Below, piece after piece: positions 1-12,121 of a stretch of DNA of 64,000 bases; within the stretch, counting starts at the first letter, position 1; every line of letters starts with the position of its first letter. A model generated the notes under the pieces. It was not told where the DNA came from. It ran no database searches and saw only the letters and a list, made by a program, of their open reading frames with translations. Where the stretch lies: positions 15,557,794 to 15,621,793 of the forward strand of contig JAEMBT020000009.1 of assembly GCA_018873245.2 (NCBI GenBank). Direction: 5' to 3'. This stretch comes from Archegozetes longisetosus (taxonomy: Eukaryota > Arthropoda > Arachnida > Sarcoptiformes > Trhypochthoniidae). Position numbers and translations under genes: made by a program.

Positions 1-1862
1 ATGTGTGACGCTTTGTAGCGTCAATATTTCATAAATTTATTGAAATCGATGCCTAGAAGATTGGGAGAGGTATTAGAGGCGGGTGATGGTCACACCAGCT
101 ATTAGTTTCACTTTTGACTCCATTTTTGTACATATTGTAAAAAGTCAGCACATGTTTCAATGAGAAAATAAGAATCCATTGCTATGACAAATTTAAACTT
201 TTTATTCCAATAAAACTGTCGTGCAACTTCGAATGAGATTTTCTCTATTTAATTCATTAAGCGATAACCGGTTATTACTCTTTGTCATTCAATTAACATG
301 TTAGAGATGTCCACATTTCAATAAATAATATCCAATACGTCTTTTTATCTTAAGACGTCACATATAATAATTCATTACAGATAACACTTTAATCATATGA
401 TTTCAGTTTACTTTATTATTTTGCCAAAACATGGTTCAAAAAGCATCATTCAAACATATCTTTGAAGTCTGTGTTTGATAAGAAGCTATAGTGACAGATA
501 TGAGGATTATCTCCTATTCAGTTGTTTTACCAAGCGTGACGCTTTAAGATGGAAGACATATTTAATATTTATTCAAGTATGGATATCTCTAGCATGTTAA
601 TTAAACGCAAACTCAGTACTGGGGTTTTAACAATTATTTAAATTAATAATAAGTCTAAATGTTGAATTAATCACAAAAAACTAACATAACATCATATACT
701 TATTTAAGTGTATAAGTTTTTGTATAAATTAATTCAACGCTGACTTGACTTCTCCTAAACATAATAGTTATGATTTAAATTTAAGTCAAACTAAAATTAA
801 TATTCAGGTGAAAAATGTAAAACTGTATAATTCAAGAAAAAACTTGAATTCTTTGTTAACTTTTCTACAGGTAATTCAATATAACGGGGTGTTTATAAAA
901 AATTGCACAAAGTGAAAATTCAAATAATTTAAACACTAAGAGTTCATTTAATTAAAAAAATTATATCTCAAGTAAAGTATGTAATTTGAAGGAAATAATC
1001 AGTGGACGATCGCTAATGGCCCGAGTTGTGCACAAATCCTGACCCGTTTGCGGACACTTGCAATACCGATTTTGACAACATTCGGGTCTACTTTTTAAGA
1101 CAATACTTAATTCAATTCTTTAGTGTTCCCTACGACCCAACCCTTCTTGTACACAATTTGACTCAAATATAATAAAAAGTCTTCAATTGGACGACATCGC
1201 GAGACATTCTCTGGATTTCGATATTTGGGTGCATATTTGATGCGTTTTGTGTTGAGATACCTGACGACTAATTATTGTTTTTATGTTAGTCTTCAATGAA
1301 CAGAATCCGTCTTTACTTCAAACACTCCCTCAAATACACGTTTTGGTCGACTGAGAGACCGCTATTCCGGAGATAAGGCCGCGAATAGCCATGTTTGAAA
1401 ATCGCTATCTTATCCATAACTTAACTTTGTGTTCAAATTTCTGTTTCGGCTGATATTTGACTAAATCTGGAGTTGATTTTGTTAGAGAAGAAAAGTTAGA
1501 ATAATATTATATACCGTTCTCATGAGTACTCCTTCATTGATAAAATGATTTACAGTAAACTTTAATGGTTTGATTTTGTGTTTTAAACAAAATGTTACGA
1601 TCCTTTCCCGAAGTATCTTTGGTTTTGATGGCATAACCCACTTATTATTAATTATAATTTAAAGAAAATCACAGAAAATATAAACAAGAATTCAAAGTTA
1701 AAAATTATGCATAATTTGATTACAAGTGTTATGTTTTTGCTACAGATTTTTAATCTAAAAGTTTGTGCAATTTTTTATTGACAGTACGTTATTTATGTAT
1801 TTTTGACAAATTTTTTATATATTGAAGAAACTTCACCTCATAATGTGTTTTATTTTTATAAT
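1..1862. other. Intergenic DNA without a recognisable gene
   Basis: No open frame of 60 codons or more and no recognisable RNA gene is seen here. A stretch at about 1000-1420 is visibly less AT-rich than its surroundings and may be a decayed gene or transposon, but I cannot identify it. A small hairpin (TGACGCT at 6-12, AGCGTCA at 17-23) sits at the left edge, and TGACGCTTT recurs near 537. Confidence 0.5.
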
Positions 1863-1864
1863 TA

Positions 1865-3177
1865 TACAAGGGGTACTAGTTAAGTTTTGAGAATAAGCAA
1901 TTTATTCAAGAGTTAAATACATTATATTAAGAAATTTTTTCGAAGTACTCTCCCTGGTTTTCTATACACTTTTTCATACGTTTGAACCAGCTCTCAAACG
2001 CACTCTTCCACTCGTTTGTCGATATGCTATTAATTGCAGAATCCAATGCAAACACCAACTCATCTTCATTTGAAAACTTTCTTCCCCGTAACTGTTCTTT
2101 CAAACACCCAAATAGCCAGAAGTCGCACGGAGCGAGGTCTGGGCTATAAGGGGGGTGATCCAAAATTTTGATCCCTGATTGACCTAAAAACTCAATAGTT
2201 TTCGACGCTCTATGAGCAGGAGCATTATCGTGATGCAAAATCCAGTGTCGTAACTCCGAATTTGGCCTAAAGTTTCTTAAAGACTCAAAGACCTGAGGCA
2301 AACATATTTCGGTATACCATCTAGAAGTTACTGTACTTTTGTCTTCCAGCATCACTGACTTTACAAGTCCTCGAGTATTGAAAAAAATAGCAAACATTCG
2401 TTTGCCTACACTTTGATTATTCCTCACAATATGAGGTGGATGTTCATTTTCAAATATCTACATTTGATTTTTAGCCTTCGATGGAATATCGTAAAAGTGT
2501 ATCCATACTTCATCACCAGTACAAATATCATATACACTACGAGAATGCCCATTATTAAACTCTTTCATAATTTTACGGCACCACTTCACGCGACATACTT
2601 TTTGCTCATTTGTTAGCTTGTGAGGCACCCAACGTGCACAAACTTTCCTAACTTGAAGAATATCATGCAGAATTTTATAAACTGATGGTGCACTAATCTT
2701 GACGATATTCTCTATCTGTACGTATGTGATATGTCTATCTTGTTCAATTAAATTTTTTACACGAGCAACATTTTCATCACTCACTGCAGTCACTGGTCTC
2801 CCTTCTCTGTCATCATCTTCTAGATCATATATCCCACGTTCAAATTGCTTATACCATCTATAGATTGTGGACTGAGAAGGAGCATATTGGTCCCAAACAT
2901 TCACTAATTCAGTCACACATTCCTTAGCATTTAAGCCTTTTTTAAAACAATGTAAAATTATAACACGAAAATCACGCCTTTTTAGCTCAGCCATTATAAT
3001 AGCAAAAGTGCAAAGTAGTTCTGTTTGAACTTTAAATATTTCCTAAATTTTCAAGGCTATATCAACAATACTTATTATGTAAGCCCATATTATGCTATAT
3101 TTAATAATTATAAACGTGGAGTTCATTACAACTAATCTAAATATCAGATTCTCAAAATTTAGCTAGTACCCCTTGTA
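1865..3177 (-). mobile_element. mariner-family transposon, near full length (about 1.31 kb)
   Basis: Terminal inverted repeats match across about 28 bp: the left end reads TACAAGGGGTACTAGTTAAG and the right end is its near complement (AGCTAGTACCCCTTGTA). Both ends are flanked by the dinucleotide TA (1863-1864 and 3178-3179), the target duplication used by Tc1/mariner elements. The single gene inside runs on the minus strand and is a DD34D-type transposase with one stop. The complete ends and single coding lesion suggest a fairly recent arrival. Confidence 0.93.
1927..2994 (-). pseudogene. mariner transposase, one in-frame stop
   Basis: This frame would encode the enzyme that cuts and pastes the surrounding mariner element. 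It starts at an ATG (MAELKRRDF) and spans 355 codons, close to the usual 345-350 for mariner. The first 110 residues form the paired helix-turn-helix DNA-binding region (..STIYRWYKQFERG.., ..EGRPVTAVSDENV..). The catalytic acidic residues are visible as TGDEVW, HHDNAPAH and YSPDLAPCDFW, the mariner DD34D arrangement. Codon 179 is TAG (2458-2460), where family members usually have tryptophan after the catalytic DE.W block; the frame continues in phase to 1927. I therefore call it inactive by a single nonsense change rather than split by a frameshift. Confidence 0.92.
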
Positions 3178-3179
3178 TA

Positions 3180-4289
3180 ATATATTTGAAACCTGACCCT
3201 TGAATTTAGCTTTTAATTATTAAATTATTTCCGTCGATGTAAAAAGTACAAGAAAATATCCGATATGCCTTTTCACTTAAAGCATATCATATACTTTACT
3301 TTTTAGAAAGAGTGTGTTTTTGTCACTAAATGTGCGTTCAAAATCAAGCGACTCATATTGAAATCACTCGTAGGTCGAGGACCACAACGTGATCTAACTT
3401 TCCAAAGATTATATTCTGAATATTGTGTAATTTCAACATGATGAATATAGTTGAACTTTTGATGCAATCCATCGAAAAACTTAGAATCCATTAGAATGAA
3501 TCTAATTTATGAGGAAATTATAACTAGCTAACTTATAAAAAACACATCTATGTTATAGCTATTTAAGATATTATCTCTGGTGTGAATCTTATTTTTATAT
3601 TTCTTTTCTAGCTAAATAATAAATTCTAATAAACTGTTATTAAATCGTTAGGATATCGTGACACACTTATATATTTTCTTGAAAGCACTCTGCTAATCTA
3701 AAAAATCTTCGCGCTCTATTTTATAGGTCAATATATAACATTTGTGATTCACAGTAGTGTGAGATTTATTATTTACTGATATTTCATCGAATAAAGTGAA
3801 AATTTCGAAAATAGATAGTTTATAATCGTATTGGAACTTATTGCAGAAAATTTAATCGTTTCTGCAAATTAATGAAGTGTTCATATTCTAAAGGATCATC
3901 CGAATTGTCTATAGATGCCATCGCTAATAAAAATATTGTCAAATTTTAAGAAAATTATATTACCAAATTCATTCATTAGCAACTCATTTTAAATGAATTG
4001 AAAAGTTGCCAGTAACCTGATTAGACCATATCAAACGATCTTTCAACTTTTCGCAATAGTCATTATTTATTTATTAGAATATTTGTTGCGTAAATAAATT
4101 TTAGTTAAATGACTTGATTATATGTCCATAATGCCAATCAATTGATGATATATTATATATATATTAAATGGCAAAGGTATATAGCAGACTTCAATTAATT
4201 TTATTGATCGAATTAAATATGAAATTCAGTATAGATTGTTGGAAAAAGTGAATTATAATATTCTTATAAATAAATATATGATATCATGA
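3180..4289. other. 3' flank of the first gustatory receptor; no gene seen
   Basis: A 62-codon ATG frame on the minus strand (3303-3491) has no recognisable features and is not called. From about 3524 onward the sequence is half of the tandem duplication that reappears at about 8550-10100, interrupted there by an insertion. No RNA gene or repeat array is seen. Confidence 0.5.
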
Positions 4290-6280
4290 CTAAGTTTGAA
4301 TAAGATTAATAATGAGAAAATAGTTTAATATCCAACCAGCGACATATAGATAGAACTCATAATTATTCATAGGAAAAAAATCATAACAATAGAAACCAAT
4401 TTCAGGTCCAGATAACTTCTCAATGAATGCCGCAATTTTCACTCTTGCACCAATTGTAACACGTCTTCTAGCCAAGAATGTATAAAGAAGTGGATACGGA
4501 CTATGTGCCGCTTTAGAAACTGCTGCAGATATATAACACAACGCATAAATGAGGGAAACTAAAAATATGAAAACTAACAAAGCCACCATACGCCCAAAAA
4601 TATTAGTTTCGGGAGCGTGTGATAAGTAAACCATCAGATTGAGTATTGGTTTAACAAAAAAATAAATCAAAAATAAAAAGTATTTTAAAGTTGAATTCAA
4701 TTTTTCAGTCGATTGTGTAACAGAATTATGAATTAAGATTGCATTCATTAGGAGAGGAACATTTCCGAACTGAAGGCTTTCTTCAATTTGATCATTAATT
4801 TGATTAAATTGATATTTAAGATAAAGTGTTGATAAATACCAATAAACGAATTCTCCAACAGCTATCGAGTAGACGTTAATCAACCAAATCACAGTAATTA
4901 TACCCCATATAAACATATTAATTAATGAAAAATTCATATCTGGATCAAAGTATGCAACGATTGTTGCACCAAAAAATAGACAAACTATACTCATAACTAT
5001 TGGATACAAACTCTTTTCTAAAAATAATTCTGTAATTAATTTCGATTGCATACAGAACTTCAAACGATATTTGGGGATAAGTTGATTATTATTCCTTCTA
5101 TTTTTGATACCATGAAGAAATGAAATGATATGAAAAGTGGATTTCATGTCCATATACTGAATGAGACCTCCAATCAGAATCCCTGGTATAAGAGCACTCA
5201 TTCCTAACAGTATAGATATAAGTCTTGGATTACCCAATAAATAGCTGGCATCACTCATAACAGACCAAATCCATGACTTATTAATTATCGCAGACATTGT
5301 GTATCTCAACAATATCAATGCGTTTATTATTTTCATCAAAGATGTTATAATTACCCTCTTCTTAGGTCTATTTCCGTTCACATAATCTTCAAATGTTGGA
5401 GAAACCAAAACGTAAAACTTTGCCAAAAATTTTTCTAATTTGTTCAAACTTTTTCTTTCTTCTATATTCTTGTTTATAAAGTTGTTGAATCTTTGTTTAA
5501 CTTTGATTCGATAAACAAGATTTTCTACGTTTAATCTATCCATATTTTTAGCGATTAAGCAGAATTGTTAAACAAGATTTTTCGTTAGTCATTTATTTGA
5601 TATTCTTTTTAGTGACTTGATTTTCAAATAATAGCTCAACCTTTCCAGTTACTATTTAACTCAGAATAAAAGTGATTTTACCTCATAATCTCTATATATT
5701 CAGAAATTACTGATGAAACGGATCACGAAAGTGTCACAAAATTTTTTTAAAGATTATTGTTAGCACGATAATGAAGTGATTAATAATAGGTTTGATTGAG
5801 TACCGATATGCGTAAGAAATATGTTTGAAATTTCAGCTTTAATCAGAAAATATCTGATTTCCATTAATAGTTTGTTGTGAAGAGTCCTTTAGCTTATACT
5901 CAATTTGGTTTCGAATAAAATATTGTTTCATTTTAGTGAAGTTGATTTGAATTTTAAAAGTGAATCTAATAATCAATAAGAATCAATTAGAACAAATTTC
6001 ATTAAATTTATGCATTCCTAACAGCATAGAAATTACCTAACAAATATTATGCTTTAAAATATTCCATGAATCGAGGCGAGGAATGGCCTAGATGATTACA
6101 CTCTAGTGATGGTTGGTCTTCTATAAACTAAGTATTAGATGGCTGTGATAAAAGAGGTGAAACACATGATTAATTCCATTTTTAAGAATTGAACTAAATG
6201 AATTTTGAAGTAAGTTTCGTTATTGGATGAAGTATACATTATGCACTGTCGGAAAGTGAGTGAGAAAACGCCATAATCAA
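3524..6280. repeat. Tandem duplication, left copy (receptor gene plus flanks)
   Basis: This block realigns with about 8550-12095. Matching stretches lie before the gene (AAATTCTAATAAACTG near 3623 and 8656), through the coding region, and after it (CATTATGCACTGT near 6237 and 12054). The right copy is longer because a transposon interrupts it. The two copies differ at many positions, so the duplication is not recent. Confidence 0.85.
4290..5543 (-). CDS. Gustatory-receptor-like seven-transmembrane protein
   Basis: A 417-residue single-exon frame starting at ATG. Seven hydrophobic segments lie at about residues 64-87, 105-128, 178-198, 206-232, 286-308, 318-342 and 393-414, with a long hydrophilic N-terminus and no signal peptide. 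That is the layout of arthropod chemosensory receptors of the gustatory (7tm_7) family, which are ligand-gated cation channels in sensory neuron membranes. The most family-like part is the C-terminal loop LSGPEIGFYCYDFFPMN (377-393) leading into the last helix. Length is normal for the family. A close copy lies 4.6 kb downstream in the same orientation. Family assignment is from topology and the C-terminal motif; the ligand cannot be predicted. Confidence 0.8.
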   Translation of the reverse strand: MDRLNVENLVYRIKVKQRFNNFINKNIEERKSLNKLEKFLAKFYVLVSPTFEDYVNGNRPKKRVIITSLMKIINALILLRYTMSAIINKSWIWSVMSDASYLLGNPRLISILLGMSALIPGILIGGLIQYMDMKSTFHIISFLHGIKNRRNNNQLIPKYRLKFCMQSKLITELFLEKSLYPIVMSIVCLFFGATIVAYFDPDMNFSLINMFIWGIITVIWLINVYSIAVGEFVYWYLSTLYLKYQFNQINDQIEESLQFGNVPLLMNAILIHNSVTQSTEKLNSTLKYFLFLIYFFVKPILNLMVYLSHAPETNIFGRMVALLVFIFLVSLIYALCYISAAVSKAAHSPYPLLYTFLARRRVTIGARVKIAAFIEKLSGPEIGFYCYDFFPMNNYEFYLYVAGWILNYFLIINLIQT

Positions 6281-7359
6281 TCAGTGCTGCCAACTTTTAT
6301 TTGAGTCAATATTGGACTAAAATATCAAATATCATCTGTTATTTAAAAGCAAGAAAAGATTGAAATTATATTTCAATTATTAATATATCGAAAATTTAAC
6401 ATTAATCTATTTCAAAGCTATTAAAATATTTGTCAGAAAGTATTCAGCTTTCGGAATTCTTCAAAACTGATCAGAGGCCTCAAAAATTGGAGCGCTATAG
6501 TCAAAAAAACCAAAATATACGTACTACATCTTTAGTACTACATGGGAAGGAAGCCCTACATTTTGCTTTTCAATCATTGGAGTTACATGAACGAATCCTT
6601 ATTCCAAGCTGGGTTCGCACCCAAGCTCATGTGATTGATCTTTGAATACTCAGTCAACTGACAAGAGGAGGCCTAGAACCTAAACGCGAATTTTTTTAAT
6701 CCAACTCCCTCTAAATATTTATAAAATAAGGTGATACTCAAAATTAAAATCTATTTTCTTCCACAAGCTCTGGTTGCTATAAGATAAGATTGCATGGTGT
6801 TATATTAGAACACATGGATTTTATGTGGAAGAAATTATAGAGAAGGTGGTAATGTCCTTCAAATTAACTTTAAAATTGAATTTAAAGGTTATAATACTCA
6901 TAATTGTGTTGAATATGCTTTTTATTAAATGAAGTTATTGTGAACTATACAGAAATTCTCAAAATAGTGATACTTTGATATTTTAGTAATACATTTGAGA
7001 AATATTTTATGAACTTTATGTTAAGTTCATATTCATTAAACTCATAATATCTCTAATGAAAATTTGCTTAAGATGAAAATATTAGCCGTTGAGAGCTTAT
7101 CTTTATTTATTCATATAAAAGCGTACTTTACAGTACATAATTTTAGCTAAACAATTGTATTATAAAATGCATTCTTTGTATCAAATAGTTTGAAGATGCG
7201 CCACTTCATGAAATAGAAAGGCATCTAACGGTTTTTTCTTGAGGCTATTCATACACCTAAAGAGATAGCTTTTGAGTTTTCAAGAAGTGTAAACTGAATA
7301 AGAAAATAGACATATGATATGAAGAAAGAGGATCACTAAAAGCTTTGCGTTTAATGTGG
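5544..7359. other. 5' flank of receptor gene and unassigned DNA
   Basis: Up to about 6280 this is the duplicated 5' flank of the receptor gene, so any shared promoter should lie here; I see no convincing TATA box at a fixed distance. Beyond it no gene is visible. A 71-codon frame at 6430-6645 begins at TTG, has no homologue I recognise and is not called. Confidence 0.45.
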
Positions 7360-7720
7360 CGTATAACAGGGCTCTCGCGCAACATAACTGCTGATCAAGA
7401 CTTTGATGACTCGCTTCTTTCAAAAAACCTTTCATCATATTAAATGATATAAAATAATATTTGCAAAGTTTTTACGTAGAGCAATGATAAGTTGTCGGCT
7501 ATTAGAGAATAAATTATTCTCATGCGTTGTGAGAAAATAAAATTCCTAGACGGTAGACATCAAGTTCGTAGACTACAATTCGCTGAAAATCATAGAGTTT
7601 GATCAATGACATAGAACCATATTTGTGGAAGAGAGCACTCTTCAAATATGATGGGTGGGAAGTAACAACACGAACTAAATATTTGAATACATTCGTATTG
7701 AAAAAAAAATTGACATCAAT
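7360..7720 (+). mobile_element. Decayed Tc1/mariner-like transposase relic
   Basis: Short islands read like a Tc1-type transposase in shifting frames: RRLQFAENH at about 7570, preceded by ERGSLKALRLMWRITGLS at about 7327 and followed by residues resembling the region around the first catalytic aspartate. Stops and frame changes interrupt it throughout, and no terminal repeats are evident. I call it an old relic with limited confidence. Confidence 0.4.
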
Positions 7721-8549
7721 TGGATCTTAGTGACTAACAGAGAGTACTCATATATTACTAAAGTACTTAAAATAGTTTCTGAAGTTTTGGTAAAATTTCG
7801 GAACAAAAAGGAGAATCTTTTTGTAGTAGTGATAGACATCAGTCGCAAATAACGAATTATCAACAAATATATGACTTATTAACACATTTTGCATTCAGTT
7901 TTCTTATAAAATTTAGCAAAAAAGATTACACTAGCTAAATCGAAATTCAAATTTTTAATTTGAGTGAATGAATATAGGTATTGATGTATTGTATTTAGAA
8001 CAGTTCGTTTCCGGGCGATATCCGGAATTGCCCGCCGAATTAGAAAAGTTTTCTGGGTGCATGCAACTATTGCCCGGTGTTGCTTAGAAAACAGACTACT
8101 CTTTATCTGCCCTGAAACAAACTGCTCTAATTATATTCAAGTGAAATTAAGCCCCTATTAAGCAACAACTTAATATTAGACTAGCTTTTAATAGCTATAA
8201 ACTTCGACTCGTGTTGGCGTTGGTCTCAGAGCAGGGGATACGGAGACAGATGAACATAGCTCTCCGTCGATGCCACGATCAAACAGGCTCTTCTGTTCGC
8301 ACAAGAATTCGGTGCCTCATTAGGACTACACATGATGAGCATTATATTAATTATCTGTAGCAAATTCTGTCTGTTAATCTGTATCGCTTTTCGGTATAAT
8401 GAGTGGTAACCGTTTGGACCTCTACTTAAAATCAATGACCGTTTTGATGGTGAACGATATCTTCAGTTATTCGATGAGACAGTTTTACCAGAATCGATAA
8501 AAATTAAAATTTATTGAAATCAGTTTAATATATTAATATTTCTAAGAAA
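7721..8549. other. Unassigned DNA
   Basis: No supported gene. A GC-richer island at about 8215-8460 contains a 69-codon minus-strand frame with no recognisable domain; it could be a remnant of an unidentified gene. Confidence 0.4.
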
Positions 8550-8685
8550 AGTGTAACTAGCTAGCATAGATAACATTTCATCTAGATTATAGCTATTTAA
8601 AATATTCTCTCCAATGAAAAATGACTTTCATATTTCTTCCCTAACTAGTTAACAAATTCTAATAAACTGTATTAAATCGTCAGAT

Positions 8686-9505
8686 TACGGATGCCAAGCC
8701 TCCAGCTTTGAGACAAAGTCTCCGGTCCAGACCTAAAGCTGGGCATTAAACCTCCAGCTTTTTGAACATCAAAATTTTTTATAAGAATTTTTAACTTTTT
8801 CTAAGAAAATAGAAAATAATTCGTAATTATTGTTTGCGAAACCCATATCCCAAGAGTGACTAAAGCCCACTAATATTTTGAAGTACTCTTTGAATTGCAT
8901 TCTTATCTCTCAATAGTATGTATTGTATTGAAGCCCAATCATTCAAAATAAAGTTTCTATTGAGCGATTTTATTCAAGTTTTATTCGTATCTAAAATGTT
9001 AATTTAAAATGTTTAAATAGCAAAAATACTTTTGTGAATTTGATAGTAATTGGCTAAATGTTGAATATAAATGTTAGATAAACAATGTTGACAATTTTAA
9101 TGCTGAATATTTACGCATGTAAAAGTACTTTCAAAACAATCTGGAAAACTTTTTCTTACAAAATATTCAAAGTCAGTTAAACACGTTCAAAAGACTTCAA
9201 ATTTAAAAAATAATGTGTACTTAAGAGATTTCGTTATCACAAAGAAATTCTGAAGAATATGAAAAAGTAACAATTGCTGAAGTTTGTACATTTTTAAAGA
9301 TCTTAAGCTTATTAAATATGTAAAATCTGAGAAAAAAGTATGATCTTTTGAAATAATAACTCAAATTATGTAAAGAAATAACAAACAAACTAAAATATCA
9401 CTTTTCATATGCAATACTATGCCTTTGGCTTTTGCTGAAAATTTCTAAAAATTATCCTTTAATATATTTCTCCAGCTTTTTCTCAAAAAAGATTCGGCAT
9501 ACCTG
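8686..9505. mobile_element. Non-autonomous hAT-like element (820 bp)
   Basis: The insertion is bounded by the 8-bp direct repeat CGTCAGAT (8678-8685 and 9506-9513), and the left duplication copy at about 3655 lacks it, so the boundaries come from an empty site as well as the duplication. The ends are imperfect inverted repeats: TACGGATGCCAAGCC on the left, and CAGGTATGCCGAATC as the complement of the right end. An 8-bp target site and a C-A-G...TGCC end are typical of hAT elements. CCAGCTTT-type motifs recur near both ends. No coding capacity is visible. Confidence 0.8.
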
Positions 9506-10108
9506 CGTCAGATAGTCGTAACGACTTTCTATATTATTTTGAAAACATTCTGCTGATCTAAAAGAACTTCGCAGTGTATTTTTGGATCAATTCTCATCAT
9601 TTGTGGATCACAAAAGTATGAGATTTATTAATAACTGATAGTTTACCAAATATGGTGGAAATATTGAAAACAGTAAATTGCGATTTTTATTGAAACTTAT
9701 TGCAGAATATTTAATTTTTTCTCCAAATTACTTGGACTAATGAAATACTCATGTTTTAAAGGACCTCCCAAATTATCTATTGCTGCCATTGGTGATAAAA
9801 TAATTATCTGATTTTAAGAAGATATTAGTGAATTCATTTATTAGCAGCTCATTTAAATGTTCTGACAAGTTGCAGTAACCGGATTAGACTGCATCAAACG
9901 ATTTTTCAACTTTTTCACAAAAGTCATTGTCTATTAATTAATATTTTATTTCATAAATAAACTTTCTTTAATTAACTTCGGTATATGTCCCATAAAGTTT
10001 TTTCATTGGTGATATATTGTTTTTCTAATAAATGGCAATGATTTTAAACAAACTTCAATTAATTTTATTGATTGATAAAAGATTTTAATACATAAATATC
10101 TCATATGA

Positions 10109-11361
10109 CTATTTTTGAATAAGATTAATAATAAGAAAATAGTTTAATATCCAACCAGCGACATATAGATAGAACTGATAATTATTCATGGGGAAAAAAT
10201 CATAACAATAGAATCCAATTTCAGGTCCAGATAACTTCTCAATGAATGCCACAATTTTCAATCTTACACTAGATGTAACATGTCTTCTAGTTAAAAATGT
10301 ATAGAGAAGGGGATAAGGATAATGTGCCTCTTTAGTAACTGCTGCGGATATATAACACATTGCATAGATCAGACAAACTAAAAATACGAAAACTGTAAAT
10401 GCTACCACACGGAAAAGAATATTAGTTTCGGGAGCGTGTGATATGTAAACCATTAGATTGAGTAGCGGTTTAAGAAAAAAATAGATCAAAAGTAAAAAGT
10501 ATTTTAAAGTTGAATTCAACTTATCAGTCGATTGTGTTACAGAATTATGAATTAATATTGAATTCATTAAGAGAGAGACATTTCCGAATTTAAGGCTTTC
10601 TTTAATTTGATCATTAATTTGTTTGAATTGATATTTAAGATAAAGTGTTGATAAATACCAAAAAGAGAATCCTCCGAGACCTATGGAGAACATATTAAAC
10701 AACCAAATCACAGTAATTATACCCCAAATAATTATATTAATTAATGAAAAATTCATATCTGGATCATAGTATGCGAATAAATATGCACCAAATTGTATAC
10801 AAGCTGTAATCATAACTATTGGATACAAACTCTTTTCTAAAAATAATTCTGTAATTAATTTCGATTGTACACAGAACTTCGAGCGATATTTAGGGATAAG
10901 TTGATTATCATTCCTTCTATTTTTGATACCAAAAAGAAATGGAATGACGTGAAAAGTGGATTTCATGTCCATATATTGAATGAGACCTCCAATCAAAATT
11001 CCTGGTAACAAAGCACTCATCGCGAACAGCATAGCTATTAACCTCGGATTACCCAATAAATAATTAGCATCGCACATAACAGACCAAATCCATGGTTTAT
11101 TGATTATCACAGACATTGTATATCTCAATAATATCAATATGTTAATTATTTTCATCAAAGATGTTATAATTATCCTCTTCTTAGGTTTATTCCCGATCAC
11201 ATAATCTTGAAATATTGGTGAAACAAAATGTAAAACTTTGCCAAAAATTTTTCCAATTTGTACAAACTTTTACTTTCTTCTGTATTCCTGTGTATAAAGT
11301 TGTTGATTCCTTTTTTAGCTTTCATTCGATAAACAAGATGTTTATCTTTTAATTTATTCAT
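10109..11361 (-). pseudogene. Second gustatory-receptor-like gene, 1-nt frameshift near the N-terminus
   Basis: Close paralogue of the receptor at 4290-5543, on the same strand and in the same duplicated context. An ATG at 11361 aligns with the intact gene's start, but one base is missing at about 11224 (AACAAAATG against ACCAAAACG), shifting the frame near codon 46. The open part (10109-11200) covers all seven hydrophobic segments and the C-terminal loop LSGPEIGFYCYDFFPMN. Without the N-terminus the first in-frame ATG would fall inside helix 1. Either a young pseudogene, a segregating lesion or a base-call error; the rest of the frame shows no other break, so the lesion is recent. Confidence 0.75.
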
Positions 11362-12121
11362 ATTTTTAGTTATTAAACAGGATTTTTAAGTAAGATCTTT
11401 GTTAGTAATTTATTGTATATTCTTTTCAATGACTTGATTTTCAAATAATGGCTCAAATTTTTCAATTATTTTAATTCTGAATAAAATTTATTTTATCTCA
11501 CAATCTCTATATATTCAGAAAGTTTTAATGAAACCGATCACGAAAATGCCACAAGCTTATTAATAAATAGCTGTTAGCACGATAATCAAGTGATTAATAG
11601 AGCTTTGATTAAGTACCGAAATGCATAAAAAATATTTTCAGATTTTAAACTTTAATTAGAAAATATCACCTGGTTACAGTGAATCAATTATAGTTAGGAG
11701 TTCTGTAATTTATCTTCAATTTAGTTTTGAATAAAAAACCGTTTCTTATAGCCCAAGTTGTATAAATTTTTAAAACGTTTCTAATCATCAATCAGAATCT
11801 ATGAGAGCAAATTTTAATAAAAGTATGCATTTCTAAGATAATAAATATTACCCAATAAATAATATCTTTTTAGAATATGCAACGAAGTGGGGCTAAGAAT
11901 AGTTTAAATAATTACACTCTTCTAAGGTGGGTCTACTATAAGCCAAGTTTTAGGTGTCTGTGATGAAAGGGAAGGAGCTACCGCAAATATAATTTTAAAA
12001 AATTGACTTAAGTGAATTTTGAAATAGTAAGTTTGTGATCGATTGAAGTATACATTATGCACTGTTGGAAAGTGAATGAGCAAATACCAGTCAAACCAAA
12101 ACAAACTTACTATATCATTAC

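Larger units (their letters stand above)
8550..12095. repeat. Tandem duplication, right copy
   Basis: Partner of 3524-6280. It carries the second receptor copy and is interrupted at 8686-9505 by a hAT-like insertion. The homology stops close to the 8-bp target duplication (12114-12121) of the next hAT element. Confidence 0.85.

Noticed and set aside
1927..2994. Two separate transposase genes (1927-2427 and 2458-2994)
   Set aside because: They are in the same frame, separated by one TAG, with continuous mariner homology.
3303..3491. 62-codon ATG frame
   Set aside because: Isolated, no domain, and nothing comparable in the second copy of the duplicated region.
6430..6645. 71-codon frame
   Set aside because: It begins at TTG, no homologue or promoter is recognised, and it lies beyond the duplicated receptor flank.
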